Origin: Paralichthys olivaceus
Taxonomy: Eukaryota > Chordata > Actinopteri > Pleuronectiformes > Paralichthyidae
DNA length: 64,000 nucleotides
NCBI RefSeq assembly: GCF_024713975.1
Contig: NC_091095.1
Location: 4,066,001-4,130,000, forward strand
Direction of reading: 5' to 3'
This document shows positions 27,301 through 36,592 of the stretch, one piece after another. Under the pieces are notes generated by a model. It was not told the DNA's origin. It saw nothing but the letters and a program-made list of their open reading frames with translations, and made no database searches. Position numbers and translations under genes: made by a program. Every line of letters begins with the position of its first letter. Positions within the stretch are counted from its first letter, which is position 1.

Positions 27301-28828
27301 TGTCGAGACGGCAAAGCTATGCAACTCTCCACCTCACACAGTGTCAAAGAGGAGGCGGAGTATCAGAGGGTTCGAGAGCACAACGCCGTCGTCACAGAGG
27401 TAATAAAGGAGGAATAAAAAAGTTATGACACTTGACTGAAGGAAACTGAAAATCATATATTGACACTTGAATGAAGAAGAATGAAATCAAACAATGTTTC
27501 TAATGAATCTTGTGTGAGTTCATTTTTTGTTTCAGTAACGAAACTGATTCACTGATTAAAAACATTTGATAATAATTCTGTAAATATCCTCTTTTCTTCT
27601 CATCTTCGTTCTTTTTCCTCTCCTCCTCTTTGTTCTTCTCCACCTCCTCTCTCTTCCTCCTCCTCCTCTGCAGGATAACAAAGTCAGTGGTGTAACGGAC
27701 TCCACCAGAATCATGGGTTACTCCTTCCTGTGCCCATCTGTGACCCCCCGACCGCACGTCTCCACGGTGACGCTCACTCCACAGGACGAGTTCTTTCTCC
27801 TGGGCAGCCGGGGATTGTGGGACATGTTGTCTCCCAGCGAGGCGGTGGAGGCGGTCAGGAATGTACCGGACGCTCTGGCTGCTGCTAAGAAGCTGGTGAC
27901 TCTGGCTCAGAGCTACGGCTGCTCCGACAGCCTCAGCGCCATCGTCGTCCAGCTCAGCATCACCGAAGACTGCTGCTGTTTCTGTGAGCCGCCGCCCCCG
28001 CCCCCCAGCCCCGGCCTGGGCGCACACACCAGCACACACCATTACTCAGCAAGCGGTGACGGTGCTATACCGCCGGCCTCCTCAGGAACAGTGAGTGAGC
28101 TGAGCAGTGAGTTCAGCACGTCCGAGATGAGCAGCGAGGTGGGATCCACGGCGTCGTCAGAGGAGCCGCCGCCTCAGACCGAGCCCCTGACATGCCACCT
28201 GAACCTGCCTGGACGAGCCGGCGTGCGGAGACCCGCCTGTGGAGGAGGGAGCTTCCAGAGGCAGTTCTCTGGAGCTCTGTCCGACAATGGCCTCGACAGC
28301 GAGGACGAGGAGCCCATCGCCGGTGTCTTCTCTAACGGCAGCCGTGTGGAGGTGGAAGCCGACGTCCACTGTCTGCACCGCCGTGACTGCCCAGCACCTC
28401 AAATATACTCTCCCACTCAGCCAAGCACAAATATCCCTCCTGCTGTGGCCTCGCTTCACGAGCCTTCACCCTCTCCCTTCTCCTCCCAGTCTCCCTCCCC
28501 CGTTCCTCCCTCCTCCCCCTGCCTCAGCGGCGAGGCTCGCTCCGGGACTCTGGGCCGAAGGGCTCGAGCTAACGGCTCAGTCGCCTGCCAAGAGAGGAAC
28601 CAGGACCTCATAGAGGAGGCAGGTGACGCCCCCGTCAGGAAACAGGGGGGCTACTTTAACGCACCCGCCCAGCCGGACCCTGACGACCAGCTCATCATCC
28701 CCCCAGAGCTGGAGGAGGAGGTGCGGCAGATCATCCAGCAGCAGCAGCAGCAGCAGCAGATGCAGACGCACAACCAGCCAACGCACAACTTCCAGAAGCC
28801 TGCAGACTACTTCGTCACACCACTCTAA
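13843..28828 (+). CDS. phlpp1-like: PH domain leucine-rich repeat protein phosphatase, PHLPP1-like (complete)
   Basis: PHLPP enzymes are PP2C-family Ser/Thr phosphatases that dephosphorylate the hydrophobic motif of AKT and PKC at membranes. Seventeen exons join in frame to 1716 codons plus stop, close to the long PHLPP1 isoform: 13843-15430, 19036-19232, 19711-19836, 20002-20150, 21825-21971, 22861-23088, 23386-23588, 23673-23733, 23819-23914, 24392-24547, 24673-24873, 25064-25226, 25945-26075, 26165-26281, 26872-27066, 27162-27399, 27674-28828. Order: basic HKRNLS segment and RA-like region (about 185-240), acidic/serine-rich linker, PH domain (about 540-640), leucine-rich repeats (about 640-1150), PP2C domain (about 1170-1425; YGVFDGDRN with D1211 and D1213), Ser-rich tail, polyglutamine run and a VTPL C-terminus. 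Human PHLPP1 ends DTPL and PHLPP2 DTAL, and the basic N-terminal segment is PHLPP1-like; hence the call. The MARVELD3 neighbour is what one expects beside PHLPP2. Confidence 0.93.
15431..19035 (+). other. PHLPP intron 1
   Basis: This 3.6-kb intron has a gtgagta donor and a tcttcctgcag acceptor. It contains a G run at 15956-15966, an AT dinucleotide run near 16205-16228, a (CA)n tract at about 16934-16959, a (ttc)n run near 18210-18230 and a dispersed-repeat fragment near 18060-18125. No further exon was recognised. Confidence 0.7.
19036..19836 (+). other. PHLPP exons 2-3: PH domain
   Basis: Exons 19036-19232 and 19711-19836 encode residues about 531-637, including [14 protein letters not shown] and the closing [19 protein letters not shown] helix. 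PHLPP PH domains bind phosphoinositides weakly and direct PKC as a substrate. Codon phase across both junctions is consistent. Confidence 0.88.
21491..21522. repeat. (CA)n microsatellite in PHLPP intron 4
   Basis: About 15 CA units ending in CACG variants; intronic and about 300 bp upstream of exon 5. Confidence 0.9.
24319..24352. repeat. (CA)n microsatellite upstream of PHLPP exon 10
   Basis: About 17 CA units ending some 40 nt before the exon 10 acceptor at 24391. CA repeats near splice sites are known binding sites for hnRNP L; any effect here is inference. Confidence 0.9.
26872..28828 (+). other. PHLPP exons 15-17: PP2C catalytic domain, polyQ and PDZ-binding tail
   Basis: Exon 15 carries FDGDRN, the PHLPP version of the PP2C metal-binding DGH motif. 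Exon 17 opens with [15 protein letters not shown] and contains SRGLWD (D1382). It runs on through a serine/acid-rich tail ([18 protein letters not shown]), an eight-glutamine run at about 28736-28759 and the terminal VTPL, a class I PDZ ligand type. Confidence 0.9.
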
Positions 28829-29474
28829 CGTCTCTCCGCCGTCCTCAGCCGCTGCTTTCTCATCATCGAGCGTCAAGGACGGAGAACGGTGGATTCAGGA
28901 CAGTCAGTGTCGACACTCCCTCCAAAAACCTCAGTTTTCTGATCATGGACCAGACTGTTTCGTTAGGGTTTTTCTTATTGACTTTATTTTCGACTGTTAA
29001 CTCTACGCCCCTTGAAATGCAATGCAATTTTTTATAACATTTTATGTTGAATTAAATCCACACATGTAATGACTTTTACCATATCTTTAATTTGAAGAAG
29101 CACTTTGCTTAATTAGAGATGAATTCTATGTTAAATGGTACTTTAAGATTTGGACTATAATGTTTTTGTGGTTCCTCTGTCGGTCGTGGCTGACGGCCTC
29201 AGATGTCGGAGTTAGTAAAAGTGTTTAACTAACTCTTAGGAGTTTAATACTTTAAAGTGACCTCGTCACTGAAGCGTACTAATATTCTCTGAGAGAAAAG
29301 ACGATAAGGTTTTCCAGGTTTGTGTTTTTAGGGGTTTGGGGGTGTTCGGAGTTCGGAGTGGTGCTGCAGTGGTGAGTAAATGCTGATCAGTTTCATACCA
29401 GCTCGATACGTGTTCTCAGAACAGTTACAGTCTCTTTACAACGGCAAATCGCACAAGAGCTACTTTTGCTATGT

Positions 29475-29480
29475 AATAAA
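29475..29480 (+). terminator. Candidate poly(A) signal for PHLPP
   Basis: The first AATAAA clearly downstream of the stop at 28828, implying a 3' UTR of about 650 bp. It is followed by T/GT-rich sequence. Nothing else in the sequence confirms use of the site. Confidence 0.45.
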
Positions 29481-31032
29481 TTAAAGTTTTCAGATAACCA
29501 CATGTTGACTTTGAGTGCTTGTGGAGCGAAGGAGGAGATTTTACATCATCAAAATCTGTCACGTTCTTAAACTCAGATATTTTTAAGCCTCCGTTTCAGA
29601 GACACCCAGTGAAAGGAGGCATTGTGTTGTTAGGTTGTCCGTACATATACACACACAGACTTTAGTACGTCTGTCTGTCCGTCCCATTCCTGTGGACATG
29701 TCTTAAAAACCTAAAAGAATTTGGTGGTCAAAGTCAAAACCCTTTTTGCCTTGTGAACAAATTATCTGAACTGAACTTATTCCTTTCACCTGATCTTGTT
29801 TCAGCTGCAGAGAGAACTAAAGTTTATTTTGAATTTAATCAATCTTGAAACAGCAAGAACAGAAAAACTGATGTCCCCCTCAGTTCCTGTGACATCACCT
29901 TGTTCTGTGACACAGTCGGTGTGAAAGGGTACATTTAGGACTCGGGTGTTTGCTTCACTCTGGAGAATTTATTTTGTCAGTAAGTGAACAGCGGTTACTT
30001 CACTGCTCTGAACGGGCGGTTCATTGTGCAGCAGCGTTGGCACGAAGCCTGTGGAGGGCAGAGTCTGACGCCCCCTACAGGCTGACATCACAAACAGAGT
30101 CGTGTTGGATAGAGTCACATTAGTGGAGGTTTAATTGGAGTGGATAAAAACATTTTAAAAAACATACAGCAATATGACAAACTTCTGATAAAATAATAGG
30201 CAGCTAATAATCCTCAAGCATTAGTGTGTCCGTCCCTTTTTAATCCCAGCGTGGACACGTCTTCATCTTTGGCATAATTATAATGTTAAACTGGCCCCTA
30301 AAGTTCACGGTGGCATTTGTTTTTCTCAGTTCCTTGTTCGTTACTTCTCGATCTCAGAAAAAGGAAGAATGTTGAGGACTGCACCCGTTTCTCTGACTGA
30401 ATATTCTTCACCGACACTAACGTACTGCTCAGGATTTTAATCCCTGAACCTCAACTCTCAGTGAACTGCTCACATACACAACAGTTGTACAGTTAATATT
30501 TCCAACCATTAAAATGATGAAAACTAACACCTGAGGATTTAAAATATTCTCCAACAACTTCCGGGTTGTCCTGAAAGAAGAGGGTCCTGAGGATCTGTAG
30601 GAACTTAAACCGGTTTTCTTTCAAATGTTATTCTGAGGGGCAGAAACAACAGCTTTGGTTCCATTATATTAGATTTGCACCCCATGAAATGTCATGATTG
30701 ACAGCTGGGACTGACTAACGATTGGTCGAGCACATGTTTCCCTGCAGCTCCGTCCCCCAATCGGCTCAAGATGGCAGCGTTTGCATCCGTGATGTTTTGG
30801 CTCCATTTCTGGACAGACGTCGTCCGTCTTTGTTTACCGTCTGCGGTAGAAACGGAACATGTGACGGAGTAACACAGAGCTCACTGTGACCTCTGACCTT
30901 TCAGTGATCACCGTGTAAAACGTATAAAAATGTTATTATAAACACTCTGATGAGAATCTGTAGAAATTAAGATGAATTTTTCCAGTGATTGGTCGGTAGT
31001 TTGTTCTACTTTACAGGATGCAGACCCCCCCC
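29481..31032. other. Convergent interval between PHLPP and MARVELD3-like genes
   Basis: This should hold the 3' UTR and poly(A) site of the minus-strand MARVELD3-like gene. I saw no unambiguous minus-strand AATAAA close to its stop; the nearest plausible complement (tttatt) lies near 29966. No coding exon was recognised. Confidence 0.5.
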
Positions 31033-32449
31033 TCACACGGAGGTGGTTTCGGCCCTCAGCGGCCCCCTGGGTCTCTCTGCCTCTCGTCGTTTTCTCTCCT
31101 GCAGGTAGCGCCTCACTCCTCGGATGGTCCGGATGGTGAGCACCGTGCCGGCCGTGTACAGGATGGCAGTGATGAGGCCGAACAACGCCACGGCAGCGTC
31201 CGCCCCGCTCACGTCGCAGCTCATCCAGGTGTAGCCGTTACGTGCGTACAGCCTCTCCCGCTGCTTGCAGACGTCTGTGGAGTTCACCCCGATGATGAAG
31301 TGCAGGTAGAGGCCGACAGCCACCACGTACGCCACCGCGCCCACCGCCTGAAACAACAGGGCTCCGACCAGAAGCTTCCTCGACATCAGGTGGGGGGGTT
31401 TGCTGCCAGCGACCACAAACAGCAGCGAGACGACGCCGAAGGTCAGGCAGAAGGCGATGCCCCCGTAGATTCCCGGTGCCCTCATCTGGCTGTACTGCAT
31501 GTCCAGGTCTCGTACCTGCTGCAGCTCGGTGCCCTGCAGGTTGAAGTTGGAGTTGATGTTGAAGCCGCCCATCGCGGCAGCCGAGGACATCCCTGACGAC
31601 ACCATCTGAGCTGCGACCACACAGATCAGCACCAGAGCGTTGGTCAACACGGAGCAGATCAGGATGACACCTGGGAGGAGGGGAAACAACCTTTACTAAA
31701 CCTATTGTTTCTACACCTTATATCCAAAATATGAAGAAAATGAACACAGTAAAGTCACATTCTAGGACCTCGAGAGCGCCCCCTACACAACCTGCATTAG
31801 AAACTCTCCCTGTGCTTCACTCAGTTCTTTTTATTCCCAAAGGATCAACTGTTCACGTGAAACTGATCAGGATTCATTAAACTCTCTGTAAACAGCAGAA
31901 AACCAGTCGCTCCAGTTTCCAGTGGGAGGAAACGACCTGCAGTGAAACCAGAGTCTGACGCAGCGTCACCTGTTGGGAGGAGGTTTGGGCTTTATTCCAC
32001 CCAGAATGCAATGCTGTTCTGCTCACCTCTCCTGGAGCAGATGTAGGTGCATTTGGAGTTGTGACGCTCCCCTCGAGGAGCCTCCCGCACATGTTTAGGA
32101 GGGGGGTCGTCTTCCCTGGGGAGGTACGGAGGTCGAGAGGACGGCCTGAGGCCCAAAGAAACAAGTGTGAAATAACAGGAAATAATCCCTGACCATCACA
32201 TATTTTAAATATATATATACATTATAAGTGAACTTTTTCTTTCTTCGTTCTATTTTTAGTTGTGTTCCTCTCCAGCATCACGACTGAGTCAGATTTCTCT
32301 TTTTAGTGGAGTAAACATTACATTTCACATGAATACAAACACACCACCACAGGTCACTGAGCTCACCTGTCGCTGTTGTTGTCTCGGTGATGTCGATGGT
32401 CCCCGTTTCTCTCCCGGTTCGCCCGGTTTGTCCTCGGCTGATGACTCAT
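31033..32449 (-). CDS. marveld3: MARVEL-domain tetraspan membrane protein, MARVELD3-like (complete)
   Basis: MARVELD3 is a tight-junction-associated MARVEL protein with cytosolic termini. Three exons join in frame: 32449-32367, 32145-32027, 31670-31033 (279 aa). The start ATG at 32449 opens a short Arg/His/Asn-rich cytosolic N-terminus (RERNGDHRHHRDNN), reminiscent of but shorter than the mammalian Arg/Asp-rich region. A proline-rich exon follows (PPYLPREDDPPPKH), then four predicted membrane segments at about 68-90, 134-156, 166-193 and 225-247. The second extracellular loop has the family pattern VCxxRExLYxxxGYxxxxCxxxGAD, here VCKQRERLYARNGY then C219 and GAD (223-225), followed by VLTIRTIRGVR. 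The C-terminus is basic. The assignment rests on this pattern and on adjacency to a PHLPP gene, the arrangement seen for human MARVELD3-PHLPP2. A non-coding 5' exon farther upstream is possible. Confidence 0.83.
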
Positions 32450-33419
32450 TCCTGTTGACCACACGTTCAGTTCAGACACGAACACCCAGAGAACGTTACA
32501 GGTCACAGAGCGACGGAGACTTTTTAACTGATATTTTCTTTGGTTTTGAGTAAAACAAAAATTGTGTTTTGAAGAGAGACTGCAAGTTCGCTTTAATGAC
32601 AGTGAGAGCCTTGACTATCTTGTTAAATCAGAAAAACCAAACAGAATTGTTTTTTTTAAATGAAATTATCTAATAACATTATGTTAAGAAAATATATAAA
32701 AATCTGCTCTATTGTTCTGGATAAATGAAATGTTGTTTTTCTCAATTAAATGCAATATGCTTCTATTTCATTTGTTATATTTTGAAATAATCTACTTTAC
32801 ACTCGTCTTTCTGAAAACGGTATCGGTATCGGGCTGGTTTCGATAATATCGCCCCTTTGTTTATAGGTATCGCACATGATGACGTCAGAACGCAGGCTTC
32901 TTTATCAACACAATAAATTCATGATGAAAACAAACAACTCGACAGAAAATTCAGTTTGAAAATTAACATGTTTCACTTCCTGTAAATCAAGTGAGGAGCA
33001 GCTGAGAATCCAAACAACGAGGTTTCAGGTTATTTACGAGTTTTAATCAAGTAAAAACTTCGTCCAAACATTGAAGACGTGAACAAACTTACTGTGAATT
33101 CAGTGAACGAACCGTGAAACACGATTATTCCGCCATTATTCGATCCGAGAATCATCCGCGACCAGAGTCCAGGTGGAGAAGACCCCGCCCATGTACCTGG
33201 AGGCGGAAGTGAAGCTACCATGTGACGGACAGGTGATCTACACACACGTTACAGACAGTCTGTGGTTGTTGTTTTTTTTTATCACCTGTTGTTCTTTCAC
33301 AACTTTAACGAGTTTAAATCTAAACGTAGAAAGTTACGAACTCTGCTGCTTCACTGTGAAAACACGGAAACACACTCAGTGATCCGCCTTCACTTCCTGG
33401 TTGGTTTGTCAAACCTTTC

Positions 33420-33745
33420 CAGAATAAAGTTGGAATATCACAAGAATAAACTCGTAATTTTGTTATAGTAAAGTCGTTATATTACAGGGACATTGTTGTG
33501 TCTTTACGTGAATAACGTCACAATATTAAAAGTAAAAATGTGTTAATTTAGGAGACTAATATTAATTTATAAAATGGTGTAATAAAGTCCCAATATCACG
33601 AGAAAAAGTCGTAATTTAGTACTCTGTTGTGTATTATGAACTTTACTCATTAAATTACTACTTTATTCTTGTAATATTATAACATTTCTTCTCACTAGAT
33701 TATTTCTTTAGTTTCATAACATTCTTGTAATATTATGACTTTTAC
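33420..33745. repeat. Degenerate AT-rich inverted repeat array
   Basis: From 33420 to about 33615 there are degenerate units of the type aataaagtcgtaatattac (for example caagaataaactcgtaattt). From about 33640 to 33740 the reverse complement appears (tttattcttgtaatattata, twice). The two halves could fold back on each other. The array lies between the divergent MARVELD3-like and UPF0598 genes. Confidence 0.6.
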
Positions 33746-33930
33746 TTTATTAGACTTTAAGATAAGCAACTAATCAAATGTACATTGTATAATTATATTG
33801 TATTATTACAGTTAAAGATGTTAATAGTAATAATTCTAACCAAATTATAATAATGCCACATATACAACAGCCTGTCCAGGAGTGTCCAGCAGGGGGCGAC
33901 AGTCAGAAAGTGGTGCTGTGACAGTGAAAC

Positions 33931-33980
33931 ACTTCCGGTTTGAATCAGCTGTTAAACAACAACACGAAGGAGTCACGTGT
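33931..33980 (+). promoter_or_regulatory. ETS-type and E-box motifs upstream of the UPF0598 gene
   Basis: ACTTCCGG at 33931-33938 matches the ETS/GABP consensus and TCACGTG at 33973-33979 an E-box/USF site. Both lie within 80 bp of the ATG at 34007. ETS sites close to the start are common in nuclear genes for mitochondrial proteins. This is motif-level evidence only. Confidence 0.4.
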
Positions 33981-34006
33981 TCGATTCTCTTCGTTCAGGT
34001 AACATC

Positions 34007-35082
34007 ATGTTTGTCCTCCGGACCGCGGCGCTCAGCGGCAGAGCTGTGACCGCCCTGAGGAGCCTGTCCGCCGGCTACACGACCTCCAGTGTTCCCGCTG
34101 AGTTCATCCAAGGCCAGAGCCCGGAACCACGGATCCGAGAGTACTTCTACTACATAGACCACCACGGACAGGTGGGGGGGTACACACAGTACTGCACTAA
34201 ATATTATAAGAATCATAATAGTTGATTTTCATTAATATAATTATAACACCGTTTGTTTGCAGCTTTTCCTCGATGACACTAAAGTGAAAAACTTTGTCAC
34301 CTGCTTCAAAGGTAAAGAATGAAAATACTCAATAATATAAGTTGATTTTTTTATGTTCAAGTTAATGGTTGAACTGTCAAATCTCAAATGTCAATTGAAG
34401 TTCTTTATAACAAGGGTTTTAATGAGGACATTTAAAGAGTCATCGTCATGTATATGAATGTTTTTACTCCTTATGTCAGTCAGTGAACCTGACACACTCT
34501 CATGAATTTAAAAGGTGAATTCCTGGAGTTTAAATGTTTCATGTGACTTCAGGTTTCAGTCATTTAAAACCTCTGTGTTCATCAGATAAACAGTTCCTGG
34601 TCTTCTTCTTCAGTCGCCTGCGTTCCAACCAGAGCGGGCGATACGAGGAGGACTTCCCCTTCCTGTCCCTGTGCGGGAGGGAGAGGAACTTCCTGCGCTG
34701 CGATGACCGACCTGTGGTCTTTACCCACCTGATGCAGACTCCCGCAGGGCCCCAGGGGATGATGGGAGACCAGGAGCTGCTGTCGTACTGCGGCGGAGCG
34801 GAGAAGCTGGCCGTCCCCTTCCGCCCTGAGGCTCTGTACATGCACCCCATCAGCGGACGAGTGTATCACCCATGCCCTGAGCGCTCGGGCGCCGTTGGCC
34901 TGGTGCGGTCGGCTCTGGCCATCGAGCTCAGCCCGTTCTTTGTGTATCCCTCAGAGCAGAACCAATCAGAACAGCCCACACACTTCCTGTGGGGAGGACG
35001 GAAACACACGCTGACCAATGAGCTGGCAGGAGGCTTCCCCTCGGCAGAGGAGGGCAGCGGGCAGCAGGGAGACCTGGGATAA
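34007..35082 (+). CDS. c8orf82 homolog: UPF0598 family protein (C8orf82-like), complete
   Basis: This conserved vertebrate protein has no established biochemical function. Three exons join in frame: 34007-34171, 34263-34311, 34586-35082 (236 aa). The start MFVLRTAALSGRAVTALRSL is basic and hydroxylated with no acidic residues for about 30 positions, consistent with a mitochondrial targeting peptide (inference). The body has the family features REYFYYIDHHGQLFLDD, TCFKDKQFLVFFFSRLR, FPFLSLCGRERNFLRCDD and MHPISGRVYHP. The C-terminus is Gly/Glu/Ser-rich. An in-frame GTG at 33977 extends the open frame, but ATG 34007 is the natural start. The gene lies 1.5 kb upstream of NAPRT in the same direction and 1.56 kb from the divergent MARVELD3-like start. 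Confidence 0.88.
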
Positions 35083-35508
35083 ATGGATAACAAGTACTTT
35101 AAGAAACATTCTCCTGTTCATCCACATACATCAGGACCACAGTGTCCCACATGGTCACGGTGAGGTTGTTACTGAGCGAAGCTTCGACTGACGTGTCCTG
35201 AGAAGAGGAATGTCGTTCACTGACGACTCAGAGAATATGAAGCAGATTTCATCGGTTAAATCAGTGATAAGAAACATTTTGAACTAGATTTTTCATCAAG
35301 ATCCATCAAATATCTCCTGGAAAATTGTGAAAAACATCCTCCTCGTCTCACAATGCTAAAGAAAGTGAAACAAAACCTTGATACACACGGGAACCACAAA
35401 CTTCCAGGAAATGTTGAGTTGTTTTCATGTGATCTTGCTTAAAAACAAATAGAAAAGTAGGAGAACTCGATGAAGGTAAATATAAAACTGAAGATAAATC
35501 TTACGTTG

Positions 35509-35514
35509 AATAAA
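35509..35514 (+). terminator. Candidate poly(A) signal for the UPF0598 gene
   Basis: AATAAATAAG lies about 430 bp after the stop codon. It is the first canonical hexamer downstream. Confidence 0.45.
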
Positions 35515-35784
35515 TAAGAAACTGAGCATCTGGTTTTCTTCTTTTATGTCACAACAGGTGGAATTTTACTGCAGCTCTAGTTGTTCCCTGAAAATTAAGT
35601 AGCTTATGACTTTGACTCTTCACTCAGCTCAATAATTAAAAGGATTCGTGTTGTTTAAACTTCAGAAGTAACAGAGAGACGATACAATATATTTTAATAC
35701 TCAACCTTAGCCTGCAGTGTGTGTACTTAGGACTGATTCATTCTCATTTGTTTCCACTGTTAAATGACGTGTAGACTACAGGCA

Positions 35785-35905
35785 GTGGGGGGAGAAAAGT
35801 ACTTTTACTTTGCAACTGCACCAAAGTACATCTTTCATGCATCTGTACTTAACTAGTAGATTTTTACTTTTCTACCCCACTGCATTTCTACAAAGCGTCG
35901 TGTCA
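35785..35905 (+). repeat. Degenerate dispersed repeat with agtacttttacttt words
   Basis: The block contains agtacttttactttgc, gtacttaact and acttttctaccccactgca, a dispersed sequence type common in teleosts and related to the words at 13310-13430. Confidence 0.5.
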
Positions 35906-36055
35906 CATTTCAAACAGTGAAAGTTCTTCTGAGTTGTAATCGTCAGAAAAGTTCAGTGAATGAGGATAAAATATAATATTCAGTTATATTCATATTTACT
36001 TTTTATTCACTGTGAAAAGTTTGTAAACACACATCCTGCCCGTCAGCCCTGAGAT

Positions 36056-36500
36056 GTTAGTGTGTGTGTTAGTGTGTGTTAGTATGTATTAGTGTGTGTG
36101 TCATTGTGTGTCAGTGTGTGTTAGTGTGTATTAGTGTGTGTGTCATTGTGTGTCAGTGTGTGTTAGTGTGTATTAGTGTGTGTGTCATTGTGTGTCAGTG
36201 TGTGTTAGTGTGTATAAGTGTGTGTCATCGTGTGTTAGTGTTTATAAGTGTATGTCAGTGTGTTTTAGTGTATGTCAGTGTGTATTAGTCTGTGTGTCAT
36301 TGTGTATTAGTGTGTGTGTGTTATTGTGTGTTAGTGTGTATTAGTGTGTGTGTGTTATTGTGTGTTAGTGTGTATTATTGTATGTGTGAGTGTGTATTAG
36401 TGTGTGTGTTAGTGTGTATTAGTTTGTTTGTCAGAATGTCAGTGTGTGTGTATGTATGTGTTCGTTAGTGTGTATCTTTGTGTGTGTGTGTGTGTGTGCG
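36056..36500. repeat. GT-rich minisatellite with a 42-bp higher-order unit
   Basis: Units built from gtgtgtcattgtgtgtcagt and gtgtgttagtgtgtattagt recur with a 42-bp period, at least three times nearly exactly at about 36080-36205, then decay into shorter gtgtatta / gtgtgtta units ending in (GT)n(GC)n near 36500. Because 42 is a multiple of three, a spurious open frame runs through with a 14-residue period. It ends about 95 bp before the NAPRT start codon. Confidence 0.9.
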
Positions 36501-36592
36501 TGCGCGCGCGTCAGCGGGAGAAGGAGTCCGGACTCTAAAGGACTCAAACTCCCAGACGTCCCCGCCTCAGTGAACCAGGAGCCGGGTCTTGG
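36501..36592 (+). promoter_or_regulatory. Short GC-rich NAPRT leader / promoter-proximal region
   Basis: Between the GT minisatellite and the ATG there are only about 90 bp of mixed, CpG-containing sequence, running into a CpG-rich first exon. The core promoter must therefore lie in this stretch, in the repeat, or upstream of it. No TATA box was recognised. Confidence 0.4.

Noticed and set aside
13843-28828. Calling the phosphatase PHLPP2 because of the MARVELD3 neighbour
   Set aside because: The N-terminal segment, PP2C sequence and VTPL C-terminus fit PHLPP1 better than PHLPP2, which ends DTAL. The conflict is reported as a finding instead.
31018-31596. 192-codon plus-strand open frame opposite the MARVELD3-like gene
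   Set aside because: It is the GC-driven antisense shadow of the conserved tetraspan exon on the minus strand.
33977-34006. Ten-residue N-terminal extension of the UPF0598 protein
   Set aside because: It needs a GTG start; the ATG at 34007 gives a plausible mitochondrial targeting start.
36076-36288. 70-codon open frame with a perfect 14-residue repeat (LVCISVCVIVCQCV)
   Set aside because: This is a translation artefact of the 42-bp minisatellite; the period is a multiple of three, so no stops arise.
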